Numbered from the stretch's first letter, positions 34,105 through 43,056 are shown. The stretch: 64,000 nt of DNA from Brooklawnia cerclae (GCF_011758645.1 NZ_JAAMOZ010000001.1:868001-932000); one strand, 5' to 3'. Notes: generated by a model from the letters alone, not told the origin. Numbers and translations are program-made.

Positions 34105-35310
34105 TCAGGTGTCCTGGAGCCGTCCGATCGTCAGGGCGAGGCGCAGCACATAGGCGTCGCGGGGATCCGACGGCGAGTGCCCGGTGACCTCGGCGATGCG
34201 TTTGAGCCGGTAGCGGACGGTGTTGGGATGGACGAACAGTGCCCGCGCGGTCGCCTCGACCGAGCCCCCGTGGTCGAGGAAGCTCACGCAGGTGACGAGC
34301 AGGTCGCCGCCGGCTTCGGCGAGCGGGGTGTACACGGAGTCGACGAGCTCGCGCCGAGCGCGGCCGTTGCCCGCGAGCACCCGCTCGGGCAGCAGGTCGC
34401 GGGTGGTGAGCACTCGCGGTCCCTCGGGCCAGGCCGAGGCCGATCGGGAGCCGGACATCGCGGCTCTCGCCGACTCCGAGGCCCGCGACAGGCCGGGGAC
34501 CGCCGGCCCGACGACGATGCGTCCGGGGCCGAAGTGTGGTGCCAACGCGGTGAGCCATCCCACGGTGGCACCGTCGTCGGTCGGTGCGTCCGGCGAGACG
34601 GGGGAGAGCACGGTCACTAGGCGATCCCCGTGGACGGCGGCCATGGCCAGCAACCCGAGCTTGTCCGCAGTGCGGCGAAGCGCGGCCAGGTCGCCGCCCG
34701 GGACGCTGCCCACTGCCACCACCACAGCGGATCTCGTCTGCCAGCCGAGGGTGGACGCTCTGGACAGCAGTTCGTCATGGGAGTCGGAACGGACGATCGC
34801 GTCCACGACCTGGGACTCGACCCGTTCGTCCCAGGTGACGCGTAGCTCGGCGGCGTGGGCGTACACCTCGGCGGAGGCGAACGCGATCTCGCGGGAGTAG
34901 TGGAGGATCGCGGTCTGCAGCGCAGGACGATCACCCCGCGGCATGAGCAGGCCGATCTGGGCCTCGACGACGTCGATGGTGGTGCGGATGAGGTCGACGG
35001 TCTGGTGCAGCGTGACCTTGCGGGTCAGCGCCCGCGGGGCCACGTTGAAGATGGACCCGGGGCCGACCTCGGAGTCGGTGTCGTCGGCGAACCACCGGAC
35101 GAAGCCGTTGATGCCGTTGCTGGCGACGACGCTGATCCAGGACCGCTCCTCGGCACCCAGCTCCGAGTACCAGGGGTGGCGTGCCTCCATCTCGGCGATG
35201 ACGGCTGTGGTCATCCGGCCGGCCTGCGCAGCGAGTCTCTTGGCCATGGCTGTGCGGGTCCGGGTGACGGGAACCAGGGCCCTCCCTGTGCCGGGCGCAG
35301 GCTTGGACAT
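34105..35310 (-). CDS. fasR: FasR-like fatty acid synthesis regulator (PucR family)
   Basis: This 401-residue cytoplasmic regulator has a long N-terminal sensor-like region and a C-terminal PucR-type helix-turn-helix (VEATARALFVHPNTVRYRLKRI, about 352-373). A protein of this family immediately upstream of fabD-fabH-acpP-fabF is the hallmark of FasR in Streptomyces, an activator of that operon. The unrelated mycobacterial FasR is a TetR protein, so the name here refers to the Streptomyces type. GAGGAGG lies about 10 bases before ATG 35310. The effector is unknown, probably a fatty-acid intermediate. Confidence 0.85.
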   Translation of the reverse strand: MSKPAPGTGRALVPVTRTRTAMAKRLAAQAGRMTTAVIAEMEARHPWYSELGAEERSWISVVASNGINGFVRWFADDTDSEVGPGSIFNVAPRALTRKVTLHQTVDLIRTTIDVVEAQIGLLMPRGDRPALQTAILHYSREIAFASAEVYAHAAELRVTWDERVESQVVDAIVRSDSHDELLSRASTLGWQTRSAVVVAVGSVPGGDLAALRRTADKLGLLAMAAVHGDRLVTVLSPVSPDAPTDDGATVGWLTALAPHFGPGRIVVGPAVPGLSRASESARAAMSGSRSASAWPEGPRVLTTRDLLPERVLAGNGRARRELVDSVYTPLAEAGGDLLVTCVSFLDHGGSVEATARALFVHPNTVRYRLKRIAEVTGHSPSDPRDAYVLRLALTIGRLQDT

Positions 35311-35385
35311 GGGGCGTCAGTCCTCCTCGCGTTGTCGACGGGACGCGGGCTCCACTCTAGGACCAGCCCGTGCCGAACCGGTCTC

Positions 35386-36003
35386 CTACAGGCTCTCGCC
35401 GAGCTCGCGAGCCTTGTCGAGGGCCTCTGCCATGATCTCCTCGGCGCGGTCGGGTTCGTGATCCATGCCCTCGGCGGTCAGTTCCTCGTAGCGGCAGCCG
35501 AGGAAGGTGAACATCGCCCGCAGGTACTTGCAGGCGGGGTCCTCGCCGTTGAAATGCCCGCCGCTGGCCTGCAGGTGAACCACCGTGCGGCCGCCGGCCA
35601 GCCCTTCGGCCTCGCCCTTCTCGTTGTAGCGGAAGGTGACGCCCGCGCGGCAGACGGTGTCGATCCAGGCCTTCAGCCGCGTGGGGATGGACAGGTTCCA
35701 CAGGGGGTTGGCCACGACGACGACGTCGGCGCTCAGGAACTGCATGGTGTAGTTCTCGAAGAGCGTGAGCTTCGCCTGCTGCGTCGGGGTCAGGTGGATG
35801 AACGCCTCACCGCTGCGCAGGGCATCCCAGCCGGTGATGAGGTCGATGTCGATCTCCGGGACGGCGGCGTTGTACAGGTTGATGTCCTCCACGAGGGCGT
35901 CGGGGTGCTTCGCGCGGAAGCCCTCGATGAAGGTATCAACCATGCGCATGCTCCGCGAGCGTGTGGAGTCGAGCGGGTGTGCGCGAACGACAAGCAGTTT
36001 CAT
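35386..36003 (-). CDS. azoR: FMN-dependent NADH-azoreductase / quinone reductase
   Basis: This 205-residue flavodoxin-2-fold oxidoreductase carries FMN-binding segments HPLDSTRSRSM (about 9-19), NPLWNLSIPTRLKAWID and QASGG, as in AzoR. It reduces quinones, and incidentally azo dyes, with NAD(P)H in two-electron steps. Length is typical. GAGGAG precedes ATG 36003. It lies upstream of fasR and downstream of a sugar kinase gene, all on the minus strand but with gaps of 75-133 bp, so operon membership is uncertain. Confidence 0.88.
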   Translation of the reverse strand: MKLLVVRAHPLDSTRSRSMRMVDTFIEGFRAKHPDALVEDINLYNAAVPEIDIDLITGWDALRSGEAFIHLTPTQQAKLTLFENYTMQFLSADVVVVANPLWNLSIPTRLKAWIDTVCRAGVTFRYNEKGEAEGLAGGRTVVHLQASGGHFNGEDPACKYLRAMFTFLGCRYEELTAEGMDHEPDRAEEIMAEALDKARELGESL

Positions 36004-36136
36004 GTGATCTCCTCAACCAGATGAGCGGATGTGCGAAGATGTCGCCGCGGGCGCGGGGCTTCGGACGCGAGGACGCAGCGTGGCGAGCGGTCGACAGACC
36101 GCCCGCCACGTCGTTGTTGGGGCCAGCCGTTGTGGT

Positions 36137-37210
36137 TCAGCGCTTGATCCGGGCGTTGCCCTCCCAGACCGCCCAGATCTGTTCCTCGTCGGCCGGCATG
36201 GCGTAGTCGGTGAGGAAGGTGGTGGTGATGGCGCCGGAGGCCCAGCCGAACTGCAGGCACTTCTCGGCCTCCCATCCCTTGATCAGTCCGTAGAGGATGC
36301 CGCCGACGGTCGCGTCGCCGCCGCCGATGCGGTCGAGGACGCCGATGTCGCGGGGCTCGGCCACGAAGAACTGGCCGTCCGACCACAGGATGGCGCCCCA
36401 CAGGTGGTGGTTGGCGTTGACGACCTCGCGCAGGGTGGTAGCGAACACCTGGACGCCGGGGAAGCGCTCGTGAGCGGTGGTGATCATGCCCTTGAAGCCG
36501 TCGATCTTGCTGGCGATGCCCTTGCCGCCGGCCTCGGGGCCTTCCAGCCCGAGTGCGAGCTGGAAGTCCTCCTCGTTGCCGATGAGGATGCTGCACAGGC
36601 TCGCGATCTCGGTGAAGCCGTCGCGGAGTTCCTGCTCACGTCCCTTCCAGAAGGACGCGCGGAAGTTGAGGTCGAAGCTGATGGCGCTGCCGTACTCCTT
36701 CGCCTTGCGCGCGATGGCCAGGCAGAACTGCAGTGTGCTCGGCGACAGGGCGGCGATCAGGCCCGACATGTGGACGATCTTGGCGCCCTCGGAGCCGAAG
36801 ATGCGGTCGAGGTCGAAGTCCTTCGCGTCCAGGAGCAGGCCGACCTCGCCGGCGCGGTCGTTCCAGACGCGGGCGCCGCGGTTCCCGTAGCCGGAGTCGG
36901 CGATGTTGAACTGGTGACGGTGGCCCCAGGCGCCACCCTGCTCGACCTCGGGCCCCTCGTAGTCCATGAACCTCGACGAGAGGTTGGACTTGATCATCAT
37001 CGCAACGGGGCTGCCCTTCACGAAGTTGGTGAGGATCTTCACCGGCTGCCCCAGGAAACTCGAGACCGAGCCGACGTTGCTCTCGGCCGAGGTGACCTGC
37101 ATGAGGAAGCGGTTGGCCGCTTGGACGGGCTGGCCGTCCTCGGGGCTGATGCGGATGCCCATGCTGGTCGGGATGACCAATGACCAACGGGCGTCTTCGC
37201 GGAGATCCAT
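36137..37210 (-). CDS. PfkB-family sugar kinase, KDG kinase-like
   Basis: This 357-residue PfkB/ribokinase-fold kinase has a central strand FDLNFRASFW, a GNEEDFQLALG segment and an anion hole/catalytic motif DRIGGGDAT with the catalytic Asp. These resemble 2-keto-3-deoxygluconate kinases, which phosphorylate KDG to KDPG. The ATG 37210 is chosen because AAAGG lies 7 bases upstream and the family length fits. It diverges from aceE. No KDPG aldolase or dehydratase lies nearby, so the substrate is inferred only from motif similarity; other ketoses remain possible. Confidence 0.78.
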   Translation of the reverse strand: MDLREDARWSLVIPTSMGIRISPEDGQPVQAANRFLMQVTSAESNVGSVSSFLGQPVKILTNFVKGSPVAMMIKSNLSSRFMDYEGPEVEQGGAWGHRHQFNIADSGYGNRGARVWNDRAGEVGLLLDAKDFDLDRIFGSEGAKIVHMSGLIAALSPSTLQFCLAIARKAKEYGSAISFDLNFRASFWKGREQELRDGFTEIASLCSILIGNEEDFQLALGLEGPEAGGKGIASKIDGFKGMITTAHERFPGVQVFATTLREVVNANHHLWGAILWSDGQFFVAEPRDIGVLDRIGGGDATVGGILYGLIKGWEAEKCLQFGWASGAITTTFLTDYAMPADEEQIWAVWEGNARIKR

Positions 37211-37345
37211 GTAACTGCCTTTCGTGCTTGTGCCAGGGTCGGGGCCGATGGCGCCAGCGCCCTGCTTCGAGCGGACACGCGACAGCCTAATCGTTGACGA
37301 CGGCCTTGGACACGGCTGTTGCATCTCGCGGCAGCCTGTTGCCCA

Positions 37346-37370
37346 TTGACAGCGTTCTCAGCGAAACGCT
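37346..37370 (+). promoter_or_regulatory. Candidate aceE promoter element with overlapping dyad
   Basis: TTGACA (37346-37351) is a consensus -35 hexamer. Sharing its last base is an inverted repeat AGCGTT-N8-AACGCT (37351-37370) that would occupy the promoter spacer. No good -10 is visible at 17-18 bp. A repressor binding here would block aceE. The divergent kinase gene shares this region. Confidence 0.45.
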
Positions 37371-37442
37371 TGAGTTCGAGGGAAGATGGATGGGATCGGC
37401 GGCGTTGCAATGGTGACCGCCTTACAACCGAAAGGATGCAGC

Positions 37443-40202
37443 GTGATTCCTCGCGAGCAACCCGGCCCCCTGCTCAATGGCCTGCCAACGAACCTTCCAG
37501 ACACGGATCCGGACGAGACCAGCGAGTGGTTGGAATCATTCGACGGGCTGATCGACGCGGGCGGACGGAACCGGGCGCGCTACGTCATGCTGAAGCTTAA
37601 CGAACGCGCTCGGGAGAAGCAGGTCGGGGTACCCTCACTGGTCTCGACCGACTTCGTCAACACCATTCCGAAGTCGAGGGAAGTGGAGTACCCCGGCGAC
37701 CGCGACCTCGAACAGCAGGTGCGCCACATGCTCCGCTGGAACGCCGCGGTGCAGGTGCACAGGCAGCAGCGGCCCGGTGTCGGCGTGGGCGGGCACATCG
37801 CGAGCTACGCCTCGATCGCGACCCTCTACGAGGTCGGGCTCATGCACTTCTGGCGAGGCAAGGACCACCCCGGCGGTGGCGACCAGGTCTTCTTCCAGGG
37901 CCATGCGTCCCCCGGTATGTACGCCCGGGCCTACCTCGAGGGGCGGCTCAGCGAGGACGATCTCGACGGCTTCCGCCAGGAGTACAGCCGGCCTCGTGGC
38001 GGACGCGGGCTGCCGAGCTACCCGCACCCGCGCCGGATGCCCGATTTCTGGGAGTTCCCGACCGTGTCCATGGGTATCGGCCCGATCAACGCGATCTACC
38101 AGGCGTCCTTCAACAAGTACCTCGACAACCGCGGTATCAAGGAGACCGGCCAGCAGCATGTGTGGGCGTTCCTCGGCGACGGCGAGATGGACGAGCCCGA
38201 AGCTCGCGGTGCGCTGCAACTCGCGGCTAACGAGGGGCTGGACAACCTGACCTTCGTCGTCAACTGCAACCTGCAGCGTCTCGACGGCCCGGTCCGTGGC
38301 AACGGCAAGATCATCCAGGAGTTGGAGTCGTTCTTCCGGGGCGCGGGCTGGAACGTCATCAAGCTGATCTGGGGCTCCAACTGGGACGAGCTGCTCGACC
38401 GTGACACCGATGGTGCGCTGGTCAACGTCATGAACAGCACCCGGGACGGTGACTACCAGACGTTCAAGGCCAACGACGGCGCCTACGTCCGCGAGCACTT
38501 CTTCGGCCAGGATCCGCGCACCGCTGCGATGGTGGCCGACTGGAGCGACGACAAGATCTGGTCGCTGCGGCGCGGTGGCCTCGACTACGCGAAGATCTAC
38601 AACGCCTACAAGGCGGCCACCGAGTTCACCGGTGCACCGACGGTCATCCTCGCCCACACCATCAAGGGCTATTTCCTCGGCAGCCACTTCGCCGGCCGCA
38701 ACGCGACGCACCAGATGAAGAAGCTCGCCATCGACGACCTCAAGGGCCTGCGCGATCGGTGCCGTATCCCGATCAGTGACGAGGTGCTGGAGGCCAACCC
38801 CTACGAGCCGCCCTACTACAACCCGGGTGCCGACAACCCCGCGATCAGGTATCTGCTCGACCGGCGCCAGCAGCTGGGTGGCTTCGTCCCCGAGCGGCGG
38901 CCCGACCACGGCAAGAAGCTGCAGCTGCCCGACGAGAAGACCTACAAGAGCTCCCGCAAGGGCTCGGGCAACCAGAAGGTCGCGACCACGATGGCCTTCG
39001 TGCGGCTGGTGAAGGACCTGCTGCGCGATCGCAATCTGGCGCCGTTCGTCGTCCCGATCATCCCGGACGAGGCCCGTACCTTCGGCATGGACTCGTTCTT
39101 CCCGACGATCAAGATCTACAACCCGAACGGTCAGCAGTACACGCCGGTCGACCACGACCTGATGCTGTCGTACCGCGAGTCGACCAACGGCCAGATCCTC
39201 CACATGGGCATCAACGAGGCGGGCTCGGTGGCGGCTTTCACCGCGGCGGGCACGAGCTACGCGACCCATGGCCAGCCGATGGTGCCGATCTACATCTTCT
39301 ATTCGATGTTCGGCTACCAGCGCACCGGCGACCTGATGTGGGCGGCCGCTGACCAACTGGCACGCGGCTTCTACGTCGGTGCCACGGCGGGCAAGACGAC
39401 GCTCACCGGCGAGGGCACCCAGCACATGGACGGTCACTCGCATCTCTTGACGCTGACCAACGAGGGCATCGTGAGCTACGACCCGGCCTACGGCTACGAG
39501 ATCAGCCACATCGTCGAGGACGGGCTGCGGCGTATGTACGGTGACGAGCCGGAGGACATCTCGTACTACATCACCATGTACAACGAGCCGATGGTTCAGC
39601 CGGCCGAGCCCGAGGGTGTGGACGTGGAGGGCATCCTCAAGGGGATGCACCTGATCAGCCAGGGCGATCCCGAGGGTCTTCCGGGTGACGCGCCACGAGC
39701 CCAGTTGCTGGCGTCCGGTGTCGGTGTGCCGTGGGCGCTGGAGGCCCAGCAGTTGCTGCGGGACGACTTCGGTGTCGTCGCGGACGTGTGGAGCGTGACC
39801 AGCTGGAACGAGTTGCGCCGCGACGGCGTCCGCTGCGACGAGGTCGCCTACCTGCATCCCGAGCAGGAGCGCCCGGTGCCGTTCGTCACCCGGAAGCTGC
39901 AGGGACGCCCGGGTCCGGCGGTCGCCGTGAGCGACTTCATGCGTGCGGTCCAGGACCAGATCCGCGAGTGGGTACCGACCGACTACTACACGCTCGGTGC
40001 CGACGGGTTCGGTTTCTCCGACACGCGGCAGGCGGCCAGGCGTCATCTGCACATCGACGGCCCCTCGATCGTGGTGCGGACGCTGCAGGCACTGGCTGAT
40101 CGCGGCGAGGTGGCGCGCGAGCGCGTGGCCGAGGGGATCGAGAAGTACCGCTTGCACGACGTGAACGCGGGCGCTTCGGGTGAGGTGGGCGGCGACGCCT
40201 GA
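37443..40202 (+). CDS. aceE: Pyruvate dehydrogenase E1 component (homodimeric)
   Basis: This 919-residue thiamine-diphosphate enzyme decarboxylates pyruvate and passes the acetyl group to E2 of the pyruvate dehydrogenase complex. The ThDP motif starts with GDGEMDEP (245-252) and ends with NCN (274-276). The single-chain length is that of AceE. The GTG start at 37443 is set by GAAAGGA six bases upstream; an in-frame ATG at 37386 lacks a ribosome site. It is followed by a strong terminator. A 906-codon open frame on the opposite strand is an artefact of GC-rich wobble positions. Confidence 0.97.
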   Translation: MIPREQPGPLLNGLPTNLPDTDPDETSEWLESFDGLIDAGGRNRARYVMLKLNERAREKQVGVPSLVSTDFVNTIPKSREVEYPGDRDLEQQVRHMLRWNAAVQVHRQQRPGVGVGGHIASYASIATLYEVGLMHFWRGKDHPGGGDQVFFQGHASPGMYARAYLEGRLSEDDLDGFRQEYSRPRGGRGLPSYPHPRRMPDFWEFPTVSMGIGPINAIYQASFNKYLDNRGIKETGQQHVWAFLGDGEMDEPEARGALQLAANEGLDNLTFVVNCNLQRLDGPVRGNGKIIQELESFFRGAGWNVIKLIWGSNWDELLDRDTDGALVNVMNSTRDGDYQTFKANDGAYVREHFFGQDPRTAAMVADWSDDKIWSLRRGGLDYAKIYNAYKAATEFTGAPTVILAHTIKGYFLGSHFAGRNATHQMKKLAIDDLKGLRDRCRIPISDEVLEANPYEPPYYNPGADNPAIRYLLDRRQQLGGFVPERRPDHGKKLQLPDEKTYKSSRKGSGNQKVATTMAFVRLVKDLLRDRNLAPFVVPIIPDEARTFGMDSFFPTIKIYNPNGQQYTPVDHDLMLSYRESTNGQILHMGINEAGSVAAFTAAGTSYATHGQPMVPIYIFYSMFGYQRTGDLMWAAADQLARGFYVGATAGKTTLTGEGTQHMDGHSHLLTLTNEGIVSYDPAYGYEISHIVEDGLRRMYGDEPEDISYYITMYNEPMVQPAEPEGVDVEGILKGMHLISQGDPEGLPGDAPRAQLLASGVGVPWALEAQQLLRDDFGVVADVWSVTSWNELRRDGVRCDEVAYLHPEQERPVPFVTRKLQGRPGPAVAVSDFMRAVQDQIREWVPTDYYTLGADGFGFSDTRQAARRHLHIDGPSIVVRTLQALADRGEVARERVAEGIEKYRLHDVNAGASGEVGGDA

Positions 40203-40234
40203 TTCCTCCCGCTCTACGGAGTGATATGACGGCA

Positions 40235-40279
40235 CGCCGGTGGTGTGACCTGACCAGGGTCGCACCACCGGCGCGTTTT
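40235..40279 (+). terminator. Rho-independent terminator after aceE
   Basis: An 11-bp plus 4-bp stem (40235-40250 with 40258-40273, one T/G pair inside) has a 7-nt loop and is followed by CGTTTT. It is the clearest intrinsic terminator in the host part of the window. Confidence 0.88.
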
Positions 40280-40345
40280 CTGGCAGGCTTGTGACAAGCA
40301 GCCCGTCGAGTGGCGTGGCTTGAGTGTCTGTGGTGAAGTGGAGGA

Positions 40346-40771
40346 ATGGTGGCATCCCCGAACGGACCCCACGAGGGTCCGGTTGGCGTCGAGCAGCTCG
40401 GGCTGGACGAGGGCATGGTGGTCCAGGAGCTGGGCTGGGATGAAGACGTCGACCAGGAATTGCGTGATGACGTGATGGATGTGATCGACGCGGAGCTCAT
40501 CGAGGATGCGGTGGAGGCAGTGGACGTCGTCCTGCTGTGGCTCCGCGACGAATCCGACGTGGCCGACGCGCTCGTCGACGCGCTTCGGGATCTGTCCGAC
40601 TCGGGGTACATCTGGTTGCTCACCCCGAAGATCGGTCGCCCGGGCTACGTGGATCCAGCCGACATCAACGAAGGCGCGAACACAGCCGGCCTCGCTCTCA
40701 CGAGCGTTGTCGAGGTCAGCACCGATTGGCAGGCCCGCAAGGTCGTTCGCCCTCGTAGCAGTCGCCGCTGA
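40346..40771 (+). CDS. DUF3052 family protein
   Basis: This 141-residue acidic protein is of the actinobacterial DUF3052 family. GLDEGMVVQELGWDEDVDQELR near residues 19-40 and the WLLTPKIGRPGYVDPADI segment later are typical landmarks. It is cytoplasmic with no known function. It often sits next to aceE in Actinobacteria, as here, though a terminator separates them. GGAGG is only one base from the ATG at 40346, so GTG at 40349 may be the real start. Confidence 0.85.
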   Translation: MVASPNGPHEGPVGVEQLGLDEGMVVQELGWDEDVDQELRDDVMDVIDAELIEDAVEAVDVVLLWLRDESDVADALVDALRDLSDSGYIWLLTPKIGRPGYVDPADINEGANTAGLALTSVVEVSTDWQARKVVRPRSSRR

Positions 40772-40822
40772 GCCGTCGTCCACCCCTGGTGTGACACCGT
40801 CGCGCCAGCTGGTACGGAAAAG

Positions 40823-40841
40823 TTGAGTCGGGTCGACTCAA
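40823..40841 (+). promoter_or_regulatory. HAIR element (HspR operator)
   Basis: TTGAGT-N7-ACTCAA is a perfect match to the core of the HspR-associated inverted repeat (consensus CTTGAGT-N7-ACTCAAG). It lies 92-110 bp upstream of the hsp20 start, just ahead of the predicted promoter. HspR with DnaK represses genes bearing this site until heat or misfolded protein draws DnaK away. Confidence 0.9.
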
Positions 40842-40844
40842 TTC

Positions 40845-40870
40845 GGGAATATGCCGTTCTCCGGTGCGTT
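40845..40870 (+). promoter_or_regulatory. SigH/SigR/SigE-type stress promoter
   Basis: GGGAAT (40845-40850) and GTT (40868-40870) are separated by 17 nt, matching the actinobacterial ECF sigma consensus GGAAT-N16-19-GTT. It follows the HAIR element directly and precedes hsp20 by about 62 bp. Co-control of an hsp20 gene by HspR and an ECF sigma factor is known in mycobacteria. Confidence 0.75.
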
Positions 40871-40932
40871 ATAACTGGTGTCGACGCCGCAAGGCGTCAC
40901 GAAGCACACGAGAAAGCACAAAGGAGCGAACG

Positions 40933-41415
40933 ATGACTGTGGCATACAACCCGTTCCGCGAGATGGACCGTGTCTTCAACCAGCTGGCACGCACCGCAGC
41001 CTCTGAGGCCCGCATGATGCCCATGGACCTCTACCGCGACGGTGACCGTTTCGTCGTCAAGATGGACCTGCCTGGTGTGGACGCGGACAGCATCGACATC
41101 GATGTTGACGATCGCACCCTGACTGTGCGCGCGGAGCGCGAGCAGGAGAAGGAAACCGCGGACGAGACCAACCGCTGGGTCACCCGGGAGCGCAGCTACG
41201 GCAGCTATGCACGCCAGTTGACGCTGGGATCCGGCCTCAACCTGGCCGCGATCAAGGCCGAGTACACCGACGGCGTCCTGACGCTGACCATTCCGGTCGC
41301 CGAGGAGGCCAAGCCCCGCAAGGTGAAGATCACCAAGGGCGAGGCGGTCACCGCCGAGGTCGAGGCGCCGAAGGTCGAGCAGGCCGTGAAGGAGCCGGTC
41401 GGCGCGGGGATCTGA
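40933..41415 (+). CDS. Hsp20/alpha-crystallin small heat-shock protein
   Basis: This 160-residue ATP-independent holdase binds unfolding proteins. It has a short N-terminal arm (NPFREMDRVFNQL), an alpha-crystallin domain (about 35-130; VKMDLPGVDADSIDIDVDD and GVLTLTIPVAEEAKP) and a charged C-terminal tail. ATG 40933 follows AAGGAG by 6 bases. Upstream lie a HAIR operator and an ECF-type promoter, so it should respond to heat and to thiol or envelope stress. A terminator follows at 41460-41485, and the prophage-bearing tRNA is next. Confidence 0.95.
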   Translation: MTVAYNPFREMDRVFNQLARTAASEARMMPMDLYRDGDRFVVKMDLPGVDADSIDIDVDDRTLTVRAEREQEKETADETNRWVTRERSYGSYARQLTLGSGLNLAAIKAEYTDGVLTLTIPVAEEAKPRKVKITKGEAVTAEVEAPKVEQAVKEPVGAGI

Positions 41416-41459
41416 GCGGTGCATCGTCCCGGCAGGGACTGACACGATCGCATGACATG

Positions 41460-41485
41460 GGGGAGGGCCTGATCGGGCCCTCCCC
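41460..41485 (+). terminator. Terminator after hsp20
   Basis: GGGGAGGGCC (41460-41469) and GGCCCTCCCC (41476-41485) form a 10-bp stem with a 6-nt loop, followed by TTCGTCGT. Confidence 0.8.
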
Positions 41486-41595
41486 TTCGTCGTGTCCGTT
41501 CGCCGATCGGAATCCGTGACCGTGGGGCGGAGTTTCGCGCTGGCGGCGGCTGCTGTCACAATGGGGCATCGGCAACCGGCCCGCTCTCGGGCCAG

Positions 41596-41669
41596 GGGCG
41601 CATAGCTCAGTTGGTTAGAGCACCTGCCTTACAAGCAGGGGGTCGTTGGTTCGAGTCCGACTGCGCCCA
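41596..41669 (+). tRNA. tRNA-Val (anticodon UAC)
   Basis: This 74-nt tRNA folds as a standard cloverleaf: acceptor arms GGGCGCA/TGCGCCC, D-arm GCTC/GAGC, anticodon stem CCTGC/GCAGG around CTTACAA, T-arm GTTGG/CCGAC with TTCGAGT. The discriminator base is A and CCA is not encoded. Anticodon UAC reads GUA/GUG valine codons. Its 3' end is the boundary with prophage DNA, so it probably contains the attachment core. Confidence 0.97.
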
Positions 41670-41679
41670 CAACCTTGTC

Positions 41680-41850
41680 AGCCCGCTTTCGGGCTTGTCA
41701 GTGACAATTTGTGCTGTCGTTGTGGTGCCCCTGGAGTGCCTTTCAGTGCCGTGGAGTGGTGGCAAGTGGTTGTGCCGGGCACAACGGTGACTAGGGGAGA
41801 CGTTGGAGGGTCGGCGCCGAGTTGTGCCAGTTTTGTACCCGGTAACGCAA
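41680..41850. other. Attachment-side region with several palindromes
   Basis: No gene is supported here. Structures seen are: AGCCCG-CTTT-CGGGCT (41680-41695), a small hairpin that may end the tRNA transcript; TTGTCAGTGACAA (41695-41707), a perfect 13-nt dyad; GTTGTGCCGGGCACAAC (41769-41785), a perfect 17-nt dyad; and a further GTTGTGCC half-site at 41821-41828. The spaced, repeated motifs between the tRNA and the lysis genes could be integrase or excisionase binding sites of the attachment region. Confidence 0.45.
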
Positions 41851-41853
41851 CGA

Positions 41854-41883
41854 TGGCCCCCACCCTGTGATGGGTGGGGGCCA
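41854..41883 (-). terminator. Terminator of the phage late operon
   Basis: TGGCCCCCACCC (41854-41865) and GGGTGGGGGCCA (41872-41883) form a perfect 12-bp stem with a 6-nt loop, 20 bp after the holin stop. It would stop late transcription before it runs into the tRNA. Confidence 0.85.
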
Positions 41884-41903
41884 GTTTGCGTGTGTACGCG
41901 GGT

Positions 41904-42167
41904 TCAGCTGGTGGCAACAGGGAGGACGCTGTCGACGGGCGTCCCGACAACTGCGCCGCTCACGACGCCGGGTTCGGTGAGGTTGGCGCGGGCGAGGGTG
42001 GAGGTGATGGTGGTGATGGCGCCGACCCCGGAGGTGACGACGAGTGCCCACTGGTCGCCGACGCCGAGTGCGGCCACGACGGGCGGGACGACGGTGGCGA
42101 GGATGCCGACGATGATGCTGATGACGTAGAGGATGCCTCGGACGCGGGTGCTGATGGGGTTGGTCAT
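41904..42167 (-). CDS. Phage holin
   Basis: This 87-residue protein has two hydrophobic segments (about 11-34 and 40-58) joined by a short turn, the class II holin layout. It permeabilises the membrane so that the endolysin reaches the wall. AAAGGAA precedes ATG 42167, 18 bp after the endolysin stop. The assignment rests on size, topology and position next to the endolysin. Confidence 0.75.
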   Translation of the reverse strand: MTNPISTRVRGILYVISIIVGILATVVPPVVAALGVGDQWALVVTSGVGAITTITSTLARANLTEPGVVSGAVVGTPVDSVLPVATS

Positions 42168-42185
42168 GCTGGGTTCCTTTCGGGG

Positions 42186-42989
42186 TTACTTGGAGAGTTG
42201 GGCGTAGTCGTCCCACCAGACCTGGCCGTAGTACTGGGTGCCGGGCATTTCGGCGCGCTGGAAGCGGGCGACGGCGTCGGCGGTGGGCTGCTCGAAGATC
42301 CCGTCGGCCCATCCGTTGCCGATGTCGGTGATGCCGGGGACGTAGCCCTTGGCGATGAGGCGTTGCTGGATGATGCGGATCACGGGACGCTCGGCCTCGT
42401 AGTAGCCGCCGTGGGAGGCGTTGGGGCCGGAGATGAGGCCGTAGTACTCACTGCGGGGCAGCGGGAACGGCTGCGGCAGTCCGGGGACACTCTGAGCGGC
42501 GGGAGCCGGAGCCGGACTGGCAGGAGCCGGAGCAGGGGCCTGGGTGGTGACGTCGACGTAGCGGCGGGCGACGATGGTGTGGGCGGCGTCCCACTGGGAC
42601 TTCAGTCCCTTGACGGTGGGTCCGTTGCCGGGGCCGCCGTGGCCGATGGTCTGGCCTGCGCCCATGTACATTTCGACGTGGTCGAGTTGCTTGATGCCGA
42701 CGCCGTCCCAGTCGAAGAAGACGAGGTCGCCGGGCTGGAGCAGGCTTACGGCAGTGGCATAGTCGGCTTCGTCCCCAAACACCTGGACTCCGTAGGACTG
42801 CTGGCCGCCGGTCCACGAGCCGACCTCGATCCCGGCGACCTGCTTGTAGCAGTACTCGACCAGGGCGGAGCAGTCGGTCCCTCCGGACACGTCGGGCTGG
42901 GACCGGGCGGTCATGTCTTGGGTGTAGTAGTACTTCAGCTGGCGATCGCGCATCCACGCGACGAGACGGTCTTGAACGGCAGTAGACAT
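42186..42989 (-). CDS. Endolysin, NlpC/P60 peptidase with wall-binding domain
   Basis: This 267-residue lysin has an N-terminal NlpC/P60 cysteine peptidase domain (about 5-145) with Cys40 (GTDCSALV), His104 (LDHVEMYMG) and His117 as likely catalytic residues. An Ala/Pro linker (about 151-164) and a C-terminal peptidoglycan-binding-like domain (about 180-267; IIQQRLIAKGYVPGI) follow. It would cut wall peptides at the end of the lytic cycle. ATG 42989 is set by GAGGAGC 8 bases upstream. No signal peptide is present, consistent with release through the holin. Confidence 0.9.
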   Translation of the reverse strand: MSTAVQDRLVAWMRDRQLKYYYTQDMTARSQPDVSGGTDCSALVEYCYKQVAGIEVGSWTGGQQSYGVQVFGDEADYATAVSLLQPGDLVFFDWDGVGIKQLDHVEMYMGAGQTIGHGGPGNGPTVKGLKSQWDAAHTIVARRYVDVTTQAPAPAPASPAPAPAAQSVPGLPQPFPLPRSEYYGLISGPNASHGGYYEAERPVIRIIQQRLIAKGYVPGITDIGNGWADGIFEQPTADAVARFQRAEMPGTQYYGQVWWDDYAQLSK

Positions 42990-43056
42990 AGTGATGTGCT
43001 CCTCGGGCATGAGAAAAGCCCCCGCGGTTGCGAGGGCTTGATGGGTGGATGGCGGG

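Noticed and set aside
37635-40355. A 906-codon open frame antisense to aceE
   Set aside because: It mirrors aceE codon by codon, as expected for GC-rich wobble positions, and gives a biased protein with no domain. No ribosome site precedes it.
41646-41870. Plus-strand 74-codon frame starting inside tRNA-Val
   Set aside because: It begins within the tRNA gene and runs through the attachment palindromes and terminator; no coding signature.
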